Shown here one piece after another: positions 44,332 to 54,647 of a stretch of 64,000 nt of DNA. The stretch is from positions 26,647-90,646 of the forward strand of contig NZ_JAAGWK010000028.1 in assembly GCF_010685995.1 (NCBI RefSeq), written 5' to 3'. This DNA comes from Goekera deserti (lineage in GTDB: Bacteria; Actinomycetota; Actinomycetes; Mycobacteriales; Geodermatophilaceae). Numbering within the stretch: the stretch's first letter is position 1; each line of letters starts with the position of its first letter. The notes under the pieces were generated by a model. It saw only the letters and a list, made by a program, of their open reading frames with translations, had not been told where the DNA came from and did not search any database. A program made the position numbers and the translations under genes.

Positions 44332-45594
44332 GTGACTGCCACATCCTCACCGGACGCCCGTCGGCTCGCCTGCGTCGACATCGGCTCCACCTGGACGAAG
44401 GCGGCCCTGGTCGACGCCGGCAGCGGGGAACTGCTGGCCACGCGCCAGGCCCCCACCAGCAGCGACGTCGTCCCCGGGGTGCTGGCCGCCACCGAGGGCT
44501 GGGACGCCGAGGTGCGGGCGTGCTCCAGCGCCGGGGGTGGGCTGCGGCTGGCGGTGGTCGGCTACGAGCAACTGATCAGCGCCGAGGCCGGGCACCGGGC
44601 CGCGCTCTCGGCCGGCGCGCGGGTGGTGCACGTGGCCGCCGGCCGGCTGGACGGCGACGGGCTGGCCGCGCTCGCCGCCGCCGCACCCGACGTCGTCCTG
44701 CTGGTGGGCGGCACCGACGGCGGCGACGCGACCGTGCTCCGGCACAACGCCGGGGCGCTGGCCTCCGCGGCCGGCCGGGTGCCGGTGGTGCTGGCCGGGA
44801 ACGTCCAGGTGCGCGAGGAGGTGGCCGCGGTGCTGGCCGCAGGCGGCTGCCCGGTGACGGCGTGCGACAACGTGCTGCCCGACATCGGCGAGCTCGCCCC
44901 GGAGTCGGCCCGGGCCGGCATCCGCGCGGTCTTCCTGGAGCACGTCATTGGCGGGGAGCGGCTGTCGGCCGACCCGCGGCTGCAGCGGTGGGTGCGCGCG
45001 GTGACCCCCGACGCGGTGCTCGACGGGGTGGTCGCGCTGGCCGCGCTGCGCTCCGGCGCCGACGTGCCCGGCGTCCTGGTGCTCGACGTCGGCGGCGCCA
45101 CCACCGACGTCTACTGCGTTCCCGACCTCGACCCCGAGCAGGCCGCGCTGCGCCGGGAGGCGGTGGGCGTGCCCGCGCACCGGCGCACCGTCGAGGGCGA
45201 CCTGGGCGTGCACCACAGCGTGGGCGACCTGCTCGCCGCCGCCCGCGCCGAGGGCCTGCCCCCGACCGGCGAGGACGCGCTCGCGCTGGGCGAGGCCGCG
45301 GCCACCGTCGCGCTGCGCCGGCACCTGCGCGCCGAGGCCGCCTACGGCGCCGGCGGCGCGAGCGCCCGCGGCGTCGGGCTCGTCGTGCTCTCCGGCGGCG
45401 TCTTCCGGCACGCCGACGCCGGTGCGCTGGACGCCGTGGTCAGCCGGCTGGCCGCCGACCGGGGCGGCGCGGCCGGCGTGCTGGCCGGCACCCGGGTCGT
45501 CGTCGACCGACGGTACGTGCTCGCCGCCGCCGGACTGCTCGCAGGCACGCACCCGGTGGCCACCGCGGAACTGCTGCAGAGCCTGCTCACCTGA
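44332..45594 (+). CDS. GlmL/MutL-like ASKHA ATPase
   Basis: Protein of 420 aa of the glutamate mutase L (GlmL) family, an actin-like ATPase fold. The first phosphate loop is LACVDIGSTWTKAALVD and the second VPGVLVLDVGGATTDVYCV, with late GLVVLSGGVFRHADAGAL. In fermentative bacteria GlmL is encoded with the B12-dependent glutamate mutase subunits GlmS/GlmE and may serve as repair chaperone. No mutase gene is in this window, so this is an orphan member, as is common in actinobacteria. The GTG at 44332 has TACGGT six nt before it, so a leaderless transcript is likely. It converges with the pentapeptide gene, 8 bp apart. Confidence 0.87.
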   Translation: MTATSSPDARRLACVDIGSTWTKAALVDAGSGELLATRQAPTSSDVVPGVLAATEGWDAEVRACSSAGGGLRLAVVGYEQLISAEAGHRAALSAGARVVHVAAGRLDGDGLAALAAAAPDVVLLVGGTDGGDATVLRHNAGALASAAGRVPVVLAGNVQVREEVAAVLAAGGCPVTACDNVLPDIGELAPESARAGIRAVFLEHVIGGERLSADPRLQRWVRAVTPDAVLDGVVALAALRSGADVPGVLVLDVGGATTDVYCVPDLDPEQAALRREAVGVPAHRRTVEGDLGVHHSVGDLLAAARAEGLPPTGEDALALGEAAATVALRRHLRAEAAYGAGGASARGVGLVVLSGGVFRHADAGALDAVVSRLAADRGGAAGVLAGTRVVVDRRYVLAAAGLLAGTHPVATAELLQSLLT

Positions 45595-45602
45595 GGACGA
45601 CG

Positions 45603-46244
45603 TCAGGCGACGGTGATGCCCAGCTGCGCCGCGATCGCCGGCGCCCAGCCCTGCAGCTGCTCGCTGCTGATCGTGCAGCCGCGCAGCTGGTCCACGCCGT
45701 CCAGCCGGCCGATCTCGGCGCCGCTGAGGTCCACCGACCGGCTGCGCGACCCGGACAGCTCCAGCGAGCCCACCCGGCAGTCGACCAGCTGCACCCGGCG
45801 CAGGTCCGCGGAGCCGGCGTCCAGCGCCCCGATGTCGCAGCCCCGCAGCGTGACGTCGGTGAGCCGCGCGCCGCGCACGTCGACGAAGTCGACCTTCACG
45901 TCCTGCAGCAGCACCCGGGTGAGCTCGGCGCCCTGCAGCACCAGCGCCCCGAACCGCCCCCGCTCCAGGACGACGTCCAGCAGGTCGGCCTCACCCAGCG
46001 ACAGCGTGGCCGCCCGCACGTCGGCCAGCAGCGTGCTGGACAGCCGCGCCCGGTCGAAACGCACCTCACCCAGGTCGCAGTCCTGCACCACGCACTCCAG
46101 CAGGTGCGCCCCGGTCGCGTCCCCGGTGAGCGTCAGCCCGGCGAAGCGCAGCCCGTCGGCCGACCCGCCGCCGTGCAGCTCGGGGCCGGGGGCCGGGTCG
46201 GGCTCGGGCACCAGGGCCAGCAGTTGCGCGGCGTCCATCGGCAT
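45603..46244 (-). CDS. Pentapeptide-repeat protein
   Basis: Protein of 213 aa. From about residue 30 to 195 it shows pentapeptide-type spacing of hydrophobic residues (VVQDCDLGEVRFDRARLSSTLLADVRAATLSLGEADLLDVVLE; LRGCDIGALDAGSADLRRVQLVDCRVGSLELSGSRSRSVDLSGAEIGRLDGV), which would form a right-handed square beta-helix. There is no signal peptide or membrane segment. Such proteins can mimic DNA (gyrase protection) or act as scaffolds; sequence does not tell which. The start is the ATG at 46244, with a second Met two codons later. It follows the PH-domain genes on the same strand by 33 bp. Confidence 0.87.
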   Translation of the reverse strand: MPMDAAQLLALVPEPDPAPGPELHGGGSADGLRFAGLTLTGDATGAHLLECVVQDCDLGEVRFDRARLSSTLLADVRAATLSLGEADLLDVVLERGRFGALVLQGAELTRVLLQDVKVDFVDVRGARLTDVTLRGCDIGALDAGSADLRRVQLVDCRVGSLELSGSRSRSVDLSGAEIGRLDGVDQLRGCTISSEQLQGWAPAIAAQLGITVA

Positions 46245-46277
46245 CGCTCGTCCTCCAGGGGGTGTGGGGGCGCAGGG

Positions 46278-47810
46278 TCAGGGGTGCGGGGTGAGCGTGC
46301 CGGCCCACCGGCCGGAGGAGGCCAGGGCGAAGGCGGCCGCCTCGTCGGCGGCCATGTCGGTGCAGGCGTAGCCGCCGCTGCCCGCGCCGACGCACGCGGT
46401 CACCGTGGCCAGCGACGCCCGGCGCTGGGAGAAGCTCTGCCGCACCTGCCAGCCCACCACGGCGCGCTGCTGCAGCACCACCTGCTCGCGCACCAGCCAG
46501 CCCGACCGCACCGAGAACGACCGCTCGCCGGTCACGTGACCCAGCGAGGCGTACCGGCCCAGGCCCAGCGGCACGCCCAGCACGGTCAGCACGCCCCCGA
46601 GGACGGCGACCCACCACCAGCCCTGCGTGGCGGTGAGCACCAGCCCGGCGGCCAGCACCACGACGCCGGAGCCGATCGCCCGCACCAGCCGCCGGCGTCG
46701 TGCCGCCGGGGGGTGCCGCCGCAGCGCTCCGGGGTCCTCGACCAGCCGGGTGAGCAGCGCCCAGGCCTCGCGCCGGGGCCCCATGGGCAGCAGCTGGCCG
46801 CGGCGGGTGGCGTCCCCCAGCCCGGTGACCAGCGCGCTGGACCGGGCGGCGCGCACCAGCCGCATGCCGACCCCCTCGGACAGGGTGCCGCCACGGATCC
46901 GGTCGATCTCCAGCTCGGTCTGCCGCCGGGTGAGCAGCCCGCGCGCGGCCACCAGCGACCCGCCGCGGCGCACCAGCCGGAAGCCCCAGTTGACCACCGC
47001 GCTGCCGATCACCGAGCCCAGCAGCACCACCAGCAGTGCCGCGACGACGGCCAGCAGCAGCACCGGCAGCCGGCTGAGGTCCGGCTGCCCCAGGTCCGGG
47101 GTGAACCGGTCGGGCAGCTCGTCGGTCAGCCGGGACAGCGCGCCCAGCGCGGCGAACGGGATCGCCAGGTAGCTGCCGACCAGCGGGGAGTACAGCAGCC
47201 AGCGGTTGTCGAACCGGGCGAACTCCTCCTCCGGCTCCCCGGCCGCGGGCGCCGGCCCCGGGGCACCCGGCACGGGCTCCTGGCCGGGCACCGGTGCCGG
47301 CGCGGCCCGCCGGGTGAGCAGCCGGGCGCGCAGCCGGTCGGCCTCGGCCGGGCGCAGCCCGTCGACGACCAGCTCCTCCTCCGAGCCTTGCACCGCGCCG
47401 GCCGCGGCGTCGATGCGCAGCCGCACCAGCCCGAACAGCCGGTACAGCGGCGGTGCCTCCACCTCGACGCCGCGCACCCGGTCGATCGGCACGGTGCGCA
47501 CCGAGCGGGCCAGCAGCCCCCGGGTCACCACGACGGCGCTGTCGGTGTCGGCGTAGCTGAAACGCCACCAGCCCAGCGCGGCGAACCCGAGGGACAGCAC
47601 GGTGACCAGCAGGACCAGCCCGGCGATGCCCAGGGGCGAGGGGTCGATGTTGCTGCCGATGGCCGCGGCCAGGCCCAGCATCGCGGGGACGAACGAGCGC
47701 GCCTGCCGGAACGTGACGGTGTGCACCAGCATCACCCGCGGTGAGGTGCGCCGTCCCGGGGCGGGGTGGGCGGGGTCCCAGCCCGGGGCGCCCGGCACGG
47801 GACCGGTCAC
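46278..47810 (-). CDS. YdbT-like protein with bacterial PH (bPH2) domains
   Basis: Membrane protein of 510 aa with two or three bPH2/DUF304 domains separated by helix pairs. The first domain follows LVLLVTVLSLGFAALGWWRFSYADTDSAVVVTRGLLARSVRTVPIDRVRGVEVE; the next has WGFRLVRRGGSLVAARGLLTRRQTELEIDRIRGGTLSEG; the last SFSVRSGWLVREQVVLQQRAVVGWQVRQSF. The GTG at 47810 overlaps the YdbS-like stop. YdbS/YdbT proteins are paired membrane proteins; in Bacillus they protect against some bacteriocins. The role here is open. Confidence 0.88.
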   Translation of the reverse strand: MTGPVPGAPGWDPAHPAPGRRTSPRVMLVHTVTFRQARSFVPAMLGLAAAIGSNIDPSPLGIAGLVLLVTVLSLGFAALGWWRFSYADTDSAVVVTRGLLARSVRTVPIDRVRGVEVEAPPLYRLFGLVRLRIDAAAGAVQGSEEELVVDGLRPAEADRLRARLLTRRAAPAPVPGQEPVPGAPGPAPAAGEPEEEFARFDNRWLLYSPLVGSYLAIPFAALGALSRLTDELPDRFTPDLGQPDLSRLPVLLLAVVAALLVVLLGSVIGSAVVNWGFRLVRRGGSLVAARGLLTRRQTELEIDRIRGGTLSEGVGMRLVRAARSSALVTGLGDATRRGQLLPMGPRREAWALLTRLVEDPGALRRHPPAARRRRLVRAIGSGVVVLAAGLVLTATQGWWWVAVLGGVLTVLGVPLGLGRYASLGHVTGERSFSVRSGWLVREQVVLQQRAVVGWQVRQSFSQRRASLATVTACVGAGSGGYACTDMAADEAAAFALASSGRWAGTLTPHP

Positions 47811-48364
47811 GTGGCCTCGTCCCGCACCAGCTCCGCCCGCCGGGCCAGGTCGTCGGCGACCCGCGCGGCCACGGCCGCCTCCAGGTGCGGGATGCGCACC
47901 GTGCCCTGGGACGACGCCGTCAGCACCGCCACGCTGGCCAGCCCGAACAGCTGCTGCACCACACCGCGGGTGACGTCGACGGTCTGGATGCGCGAGATCG
48001 GCACCAGCGTCCAGGTGCGGGACAGCCAGCCGGTGAGCGTGTAGACCGCCTCGTCGGTGACCTCCCACCGGTGCACCCGGTACCGCAGCCGGGGCTGCAC
48101 CCCGATGCTCAGCACCGCCTCCAGCAGCACCAGCGGCGGCAGCACCCAGCGCAGCACGTCGACGGCGCCGTCCGGGAGCACCAGCAGAGCGACGGCGGCC
48201 AGCGCCACGAGCACCACGGTGCCCAGCACGCCCTGCACGGTCCACAGCGAGACGGCCTCCCGGGACAGCGACCAGGCCGGCGTCCGGGCCGGTCCCGGCG
48301 GGACCGGTGGCCGCGCACCGGCGGGGGGTGGCTGCTGGCCGGGGGGCGGCGGGCTCGGGGACAT
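47807..48364 (-). CDS. YdbS-like bPH2 membrane protein
   Basis: Partner of the YdbT-like protein, 185 aa. A Pro-rich N-terminus of about 30 residues is followed by two helices (AVSLWTVQGVLGTVVLVALAAVALLVL and VLRWVLPPLVLLEAVLSIGV) and one bPH2 domain (RVHRWEVTDEAVYTLTGWLSRTWTLVPISRIQTVDVTRGVVQQLFGLASVAVLTAS). The ATG at 48364 has GGGAGG nine nt upstream; an ATG three codons earlier abuts that site and is unlikely. Its stop is fused with the next start (GTGA). It is divergent from the rhodanese gene. Confidence 0.88.
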   Translation of the reverse strand: MSPSPPPPGQQPPPAGARPPVPPGPARTPAWSLSREAVSLWTVQGVLGTVVLVALAAVALLVLPDGAVDVLRWVLPPLVLLEAVLSIGVQPRLRYRVHRWEVTDEAVYTLTGWLSRTWTLVPISRIQTVDVTRGVVQQLFGLASVAVLTASSQGTVRIPHLEAAVAARVADDLARRAELVRDEAT

Positions 48365-48409
48365 CACGGCCATCCTCCCAGCGGCGCCGCCGGGTGCCCG
48401 CGTGCCACG

Positions 48410-48754
48410 ATGGGGAGCGTGACGTCTCCTGCGCAGGTCCCGACCGTGCCGGCCGCCGAGCTGCCCGACGACGCCGTCGTGCTCGACGTCCGGGAGGACG
48501 ACGAGTGGGTCGCCGGCCACATCGAGGGCGCCACCCACATCGCCATGGGCGACGTGCCCTCCCGCCTGGACGACCTGCCCGAGGGCGACCCGCTGTACGT
48601 GACCTGCCGGGGTGGCGGCCGCTCGGCGCGGGTCGCGGCCTGGCTGAACCAGAACGGCTTCGACGCGGTCAACGTCGGCGGCGGCATGGGCGCCTGGCTG
48701 GACGCCGGGCGCCCGATGGTCAGCGAGACCGGCGCCCCGCCGACCGTCGTCTGA
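48410..48754 (+). CDS. Rhodanese-like sulfurtransferase domain protein
   Basis: Small cytosolic protein of 114 aa with a single rhodanese domain: VVLDVREDDEWVAGHIEGATHIAMGDVPSRL, then the active-site loop YVTCRGGGRSARVA with Cys as persulfide carrier, then LNQNGFDAVNVGGGMGAW. The ATG at 48410 and the GTG three codons later are both possible; neither has a good ribosome site. It may carry sulfane sulfur for thiol chemistry, but no partner gene is adjacent. It converges with the Ppm gene, 13 bp apart. Confidence 0.9.
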   Translation: MGSVTSPAQVPTVPAAELPDDAVVLDVREDDEWVAGHIEGATHIAMGDVPSRLDDLPEGDPLYVTCRGGGRSARVAAWLNQNGFDAVNVGGGMGAWLDAGRPMVSETGAPPTVV

Positions 48755-48767
48755 GCCGAGCGCCCGC

Positions 48768-49580
48768 TCAGGCCGCGCGGTCCAGCAGCACCGGTGCGGC
48801 GTGGCTGTCGGGGGCGGAGCCGGCGCGGGGTCGCCGGGCCTGGCCGCGGGCGACCCGGCCCAGCTGCCCGCTGCGTTCGGCGATCGCCCACCAGGTGATC
48901 CGCAGCAGCGACTCCCGCACGATGTCCCCGCTCATCTTGCTCGCCCCGTGCACCCGCTCCACGAACGTGATCGGCACCTCGATCACCTGGTAGCCCGCCC
49001 GCAGCGCCCGCCACACCAGGTCCACCTGGAAGCAGTACCCGTGACTGGCCACCCGGGTCAGGTCCAGCGTGGCCAGCACCTCCCGCCGGTACGCGCGGTA
49101 CCCACCCGTGGCATCCCGCACCCGCAGCCCCAGCGCACGCCGGGTGTAGGCGTTGCCCACCCGGGACAGCACCTGCCGGTGCAACGGCCAGTTCACCACC
49201 TCACCCCCGGCCACCCACCGCGACCCCAGCACCACATCGGCATCGGCCAGCGCCCGCAGGATCCGCGGCAACTGCTCCGGGGCGTGCGACCCGTCGGCGT
49301 CCATCTCCACCAGCACGTCGAAACCCCGACCCAGCCCCCACGCGAACCCCGCCAGGTAGGCAGCCCCCAGACCCTCCTTCCCGGCCCGGTGCAGCACGTG
49401 CACACACCCATCGGCCGCCGCCAGCCCGTCGGCCACCTCACCGGTGCCGTCCGGGGACGCGTCGTCGACCACCAGCACGTGCGCCCACGGCACCGCCGCC
49501 CGCACCCGCGCCACGATCAACGGCAGGTTCACCCGCTCCTCGTACGTCGGCACGATCACGAGCACACGGTCGGCGGTCAT
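48768..49580 (-). CDS. Polyprenol monophosphomannose synthase (family 2 glycosyltransferase)
   Basis: GT2 enzyme of 270 aa that transfers mannose from GDP-mannose to polyprenyl phosphate, the donor for protein O-mannosylation and lipoglycans in actinobacteria. Conserved segments are VIVPTYEERVNLPLI, VVDDASPDGTGEVAD, the DXD-region VEMDADGSHAPEQLPR, DVVLGSRWVAGGEVVNWP and ATGGYRAYRREVL. The ATG at 49580 follows GAGGAGGTCC. There is no membrane domain, so it is the stand-alone Ppm form; the lipoprotein acyltransferase (Lnt) often fused to Ppm1 is not next to it. Confidence 0.93.
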   Translation of the reverse strand: MTADRVLVIVPTYEERVNLPLIVARVRAAVPWAHVLVVDDASPDGTGEVADGLAAADGCVHVLHRAGKEGLGAAYLAGFAWGLGRGFDVLVEMDADGSHAPEQLPRILRALADADVVLGSRWVAGGEVVNWPLHRQVLSRVGNAYTRRALGLRVRDATGGYRAYRREVLATLDLTRVASHGYCFQVDLVWRALRAGYQVIEVPITFVERVHGASKMSGDIVRESLLRITWWAIAERSGQLGRVARGQARRPRAGSAPDSHAAPVLLDRAA

Positions 49581-49712
49581 GCGGGGGACCTCCTCAGGCT
49601 GGTGGTGGACCAGGGCGGGCGGGCCGCGTGCGGCCTGCGCCACAGTGGCGCCGGCCACGAACCGTAGACGACCCGCGCTGTCCCGGCCTCCCCGGGAGGG
49701 GTGAGACCGGGC

Positions 49713-50540
49713 TCACGGACGGAGCAGCACCCGCGCCTCGGGGCCCGGGCCCGGCTGGCAGTGCGGGCACCACCAGGTGCGCCGGTTGTCCCGGTCGCCG
49801 GGCACCTCGTCGACGACGCGCACCGTGGTGCCGCAGCGCAGGCAGGGACGCCGCGCGCGACCGGCCACCCAGTGGCTCTCGCCGCGCCGGCTGTTCCCGG
49901 TGGTGACCTGGTAGGCGTTCGGCACGTGGGCGGAGTGCCGCAGGGCGCGCACCGCCAGCCGCACCAGCGCGGGTACGTCGACCTCGCCGATCAGCGTCCA
50001 GGGGCTGTGGCCGGTGAGGAAGCACAGCTCGTTGGCCCAGAGGTTGCCGAAGCCGGCCATCAGCCGCTGGTCGAGCAGGGCGGGGGCGAGCTGCCGGGTG
50101 GGGTCCGCGACGAGCCGGCGCACCGCCTCCTCGGCGTCCCAGTCGGCGCGCAGCGGGTCGGGCCCCAGGTGCCCGACCACGGTGTCCTCGTGCACGGTCT
50201 CGACCAGCTCGACCACCGGGAGCTTGATGCCGTAGGCCGTGGAACCGGTGTCGGTCTCCAGCACCACCCGGACGTCGGGCATCAGCCGTCCGGGCAGCCG
50301 CCTGCCCGGGCCGGTGACGGTCCACGAGCCGTCCATCCGCAGGTGCGTGTGCAGGGTGAGGCCGCCGGACAGCCGGGTCAGCAGGTGCTTGCCGTGGGTG
50401 GCGTGCTCCAGCACGGTGCGGCCGGCCACGTCGGCGGTGGCCAGCCGCGGGACCCGCAGGTCCGAGCGGGTCAGCGTGCGGCCCAGCAGGGCACGGTCCA
50501 GTCGGCGGGCGAGCAGGTGGACGCTGTCTCCTTCGGGCAC
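49713..50540 (-). CDS. Nei2-type endonuclease VIII / Fpg-family glycosylase
   Basis: Base-excision repair glycosylase of 275 aa. After Met removal the N-terminus is PEGDSVHLLARRL, with catalytic Pro and the Glu typical of endonuclease VIII. HATHGKHLLTRLSGGLTLHTHLRMDG, QRLMAGFGNLWANELCFLTGHSPW and a C-terminal zinc finger (CLRCGTTVRVVDE then CPHC) follow. The finger is shifted and slightly longer than in Fpg, as in Mycobacterium Nei2. The start is the GTG at 50540. It is distinct in sequence from the Fpg/Nei protein at 12300-13172. Confidence 0.92.
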   Translation of the reverse strand: MPEGDSVHLLARRLDRALLGRTLTRSDLRVPRLATADVAGRTVLEHATHGKHLLTRLSGGLTLHTHLRMDGSWTVTGPGRRLPGRLMPDVRVVLETDTGSTAYGIKLPVVELVETVHEDTVVGHLGPDPLRADWDAEEAVRRLVADPTRQLAPALLDQRLMAGFGNLWANELCFLTGHSPWTLIGEVDVPALVRLAVRALRHSAHVPNAYQVTTGNSRRGESHWVAGRARRPCLRCGTTVRVVDEVPGDRDNRRTWWCPHCQPGPGPEARVLLRP

Positions 50541-50590
50541 GACACCGAGTGTCGGCGCCCTGCCGCGGACGCGCCTGCAGCGCCGCGGTC

Positions 50591-51445
50591 TCAGGCCGCG
50601 GGTGCGGCCCGCTCCTCGAGCTCGGCGACCGCCTCGTCCGCCAGTGCCCGCAGCGCGGCGACGTCGCCGGCGGCGAACCGCCGGGGTTCGAGGTCGATGA
50701 CGCACACCGTGCCGAGCACCTCACCGCTGCGGGTCAGCAGCGGGACGCCGGCATAGCTGCGCGCGCCCTCGTGGACGACCAGCGGGTTGGTCCGCTGCAG
50801 CACGTCGGCGGCGAGGTCGTGGACGAGGTGCGGCTGCCGGGTGCGCACGGTCGTGGCACAGAACGACCACTCGATCGGCAGACCGTGGGCGGGCTCGAAC
50901 CAGGGCGGCAGCCCGTGCGTGCCCAGGTGCTCCTGTGCCTGGTCGAGCACGGCGGTGACCAGCCCGATCGGGGTGCCCAGCTGGGCGGCAGCCGCGCGGG
51001 CGGTGCGCGCGGCCCGGGCGGCGGTGGCCGGGCCGAACAGGTCCAGCCGCGACAGCTCCGCGGTCCGGGACGGCGACTGCAGCCGGCTCTGCAGCAGCAG
51101 GTCCAGCGAGCTGCGGGCCCAGTCCGCCGGTGGCGCCTGCACCCCGACGTAGCGCGCGGCGAGCAGGTCGAAGACGGTGACCCGGGTGTGCAGTGCGCGG
51201 CCGACCAGCCCGACCGCGCCGCGCCGGGTGGCCAGGGCCGCGGTCAGCCGGGTCATGTCGACCGAGGAGGCCAGCTCGGCCTCCCGGTTCACCCCGGCCT
51301 CCGCGCAGGCCTCGGCCCAGACCGCCGGCGCCTCGTGCCCGGCGACGTTGCGCAGCACGGCCCGGACGTCGGCGGGCAGCAAGCGGGCGAGGCGGTGGCT
51401 GCGCAGGTACCTCAGGTCCGGGTCGGTCGCACCCACGGTGGTCAT
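50591..51445 (-). CDS. GAF-domain sensor protein
   Basis: Cytosolic protein of 284 aa from the ATG at 51445. The N-terminal half (to about residue 135) is helical and unassigned (LARLLPADVRAVLRNVAGHEAPAVWAEACAEAG). The C-terminal half is a GAF domain: IEWSFCATTVRTRQPHLVHDLAADVLQRTNPLVVHEGARSYAGVPLLTRSGEVLGTVCVIDLEPRRF. There is no output domain, so it probably works through a partner or is a stand-alone ligand sensor. The GAF core resembles that in the SpoIIE phosphatase at 6016-7914. Confidence 0.82.
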   Translation of the reverse strand: MTTVGATDPDLRYLRSHRLARLLPADVRAVLRNVAGHEAPAVWAEACAEAGVNREAELASSVDMTRLTAALATRRGAVGLVGRALHTRVTVFDLLAARYVGVQAPPADWARSSLDLLLQSRLQSPSRTAELSRLDLFGPATAARAARTARAAAAQLGTPIGLVTAVLDQAQEHLGTHGLPPWFEPAHGLPIEWSFCATTVRTRQPHLVHDLAADVLQRTNPLVVHEGARSYAGVPLLTRSGEVLGTVCVIDLEPRRFAAGDVAALRALADEAVAELEERAAPAA

Positions 51446-51596
51446 GCCTGGTTGTCGGCATGCGGAGTGGGTTCTCCATCCCAGCCCGGCCGCAGGAGTG
51501 CCCATCCGACCACCGTTCCCGGGCGCGATGTGACAGCGGGCACCTGCACGCGCAGGTCACCGGCTGCCGGGACGCACCCCGGCACCCGGTCCCCGG

Positions 51597-53213
<1,617 letters not shown>

Positions 53214-53274
53214 GGGCGCATCGTGCCAGTGGCCCCGGTCACGTTCCACCTCCGGGTCGGGCGGCGCCCGGGGA

Positions 53275-54483
53275 TCAGGGCGTGAACACGACCGGCAGCT
53301 CGGCGAGACCGCGGATGACGAACTCCGGGCGGCGGCGGGCCGGCCGGCCCAGCGCCAGGGCCGACGGCCGTTCCAGCAGCGCCCGGAACGAGGCCTGCAG
53401 CTCCAGCCGGGCCAGCGGGGCACCGATGCAGAAGTGCACCCCGACGCCGAAGGCCAGGTGCGGGTTCTCGGTGCGCCCGACGTCGAGCCGCCCGGGGTCG
53501 GTGAACACCGCAGGGTCGTGGTTGGCCGCGCCCAGCAGTGCCGCGATCTTCTGGCCCCGGGCGACGGTGACGCCGCCGATCTCGACGTCGGAGGTGGCGG
53601 TGCGCTCGAACAGCTGCAGCGGGGAGTCGAACCGCATGAGCTCCTCGACGGCGGTGGGCAGCAGACCGGGGTCGGCGCGCAGCCGGGCCAGCTGGTCGGG
53701 GTGCTCCAGCAGGGCCAGCAGGCCGTTGCCGGTGACGTTGACGGTGGCCTCGTGCCCGGCGTTGAGCAGCAGGATGCAGGTGCTGACCAGCTCGTCCTCG
53801 GTGAGCCGGTCGCCGTCGGCGTCACGCACGCCGACCAGGTGGGAGAGCAGGTCGTCGCCGGGGGAGCGGCGGCGGTCGTCGGCCAGCGCGCGCAGGTACG
53901 CGACGAACTCGTCGGCCGCGCGCTCGGCGCCGTCCTCGGTGTCCGGGGTGCGGCCGTACTCGTACATCTTCACGATCGCGTTGGACCAGGGCCGCAGCAG
54001 CGAGCGGTCGGCGTGCGGCACGCCCAGCAGCTCGGCGATCACTGCGACCGGCAGCTCCTCGGCCATCCCGCCGAGCACGTCCACCGGCTGCTCACCGCCC
54101 GAGCGCTCGACCATGTCGTCGACGAGGTCGCGGGCCAGCTGGTCCACCCACGGCCGGAGCCGCTCGACGTGCCCGCGGGCGAACGCAGAGCTGATCAGCC
54201 GGCGCACCCGGGTGTGGTGCGGAGGCTCCATCTCCAGGATGGCGTTGCGGTGGATCAGGTTGAAGCTCGCGAAGCGGTCGACCGGCTGCTCGTCCACCCA
54301 GATCCGGCCCAGCCGCCGGTCACGCAGCACGGCGTTGCTCTCGGCGTGGGTGAACGCCAGCCACAGCCCCAGGCCCTCGTGCCACTGCACCGGGGCCCGG
54401 TGCCGGGCGGCGGCGAAGTGCGGGTACGGGTCGGCGACGACGCCGGGGTCGTCGAGTCGGAGCGGTACTCCTGCGGCTGTCAC
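53275..54483 (-). CDS. Cytochrome P450
   Basis: Soluble bacterial P450 of 402 aa. The I-helix oxygen-binding motif is LLLNAGHEATVN, ExxR is EELMR, and the haem-binding loop is FGVGVHFCIGAPLARLE with the cysteine ligand near residue 350; MEPPHHTRVRRL is the C-helix region. The GTG at 54483 is preceded by TAGGATC; the frame extends to 54603 but lacks conserved content. No ferredoxin or reductase gene is adjacent, so electron partners are elsewhere. Substrate unknown; the neighbour acyl-CoA ligase hints at fatty or terpenoid acids. Confidence 0.93.
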   Translation of the reverse strand: MTAAGVPLRLDDPGVVADPYPHFAAARHRAPVQWHEGLGLWLAFTHAESNAVLRDRRLGRIWVDEQPVDRFASFNLIHRNAILEMEPPHHTRVRRLISSAFARGHVERLRPWVDQLARDLVDDMVERSGGEQPVDVLGGMAEELPVAVIAELLGVPHADRSLLRPWSNAIVKMYEYGRTPDTEDGAERAADEFVAYLRALADDRRRSPGDDLLSHLVGVRDADGDRLTEDELVSTCILLLNAGHEATVNVTGNGLLALLEHPDQLARLRADPGLLPTAVEELMRFDSPLQLFERTATSDVEIGGVTVARGQKIAALLGAANHDPAVFTDPGRLDVGRTENPHLAFGVGVHFCIGAPLARLELQASFRALLERPSALALGRPARRRPEFVIRGLAELPVVFTP

Positions 54484-54647
54484 CGGGGTGATCCTAGAGC
54501 CGACCGGCTGAGCTGCGCCTTTCCCCGTGACACGCCGACGCACGTCGCACCCCCGCGCGGACGCGTCGCGAGCCCGCGCAGCAGGGGGCGACGCCACGGG
54601 CACGCTCGCGGCGAGAGGCGGTCAGCGGGCCACATACGCTGAGGGGC

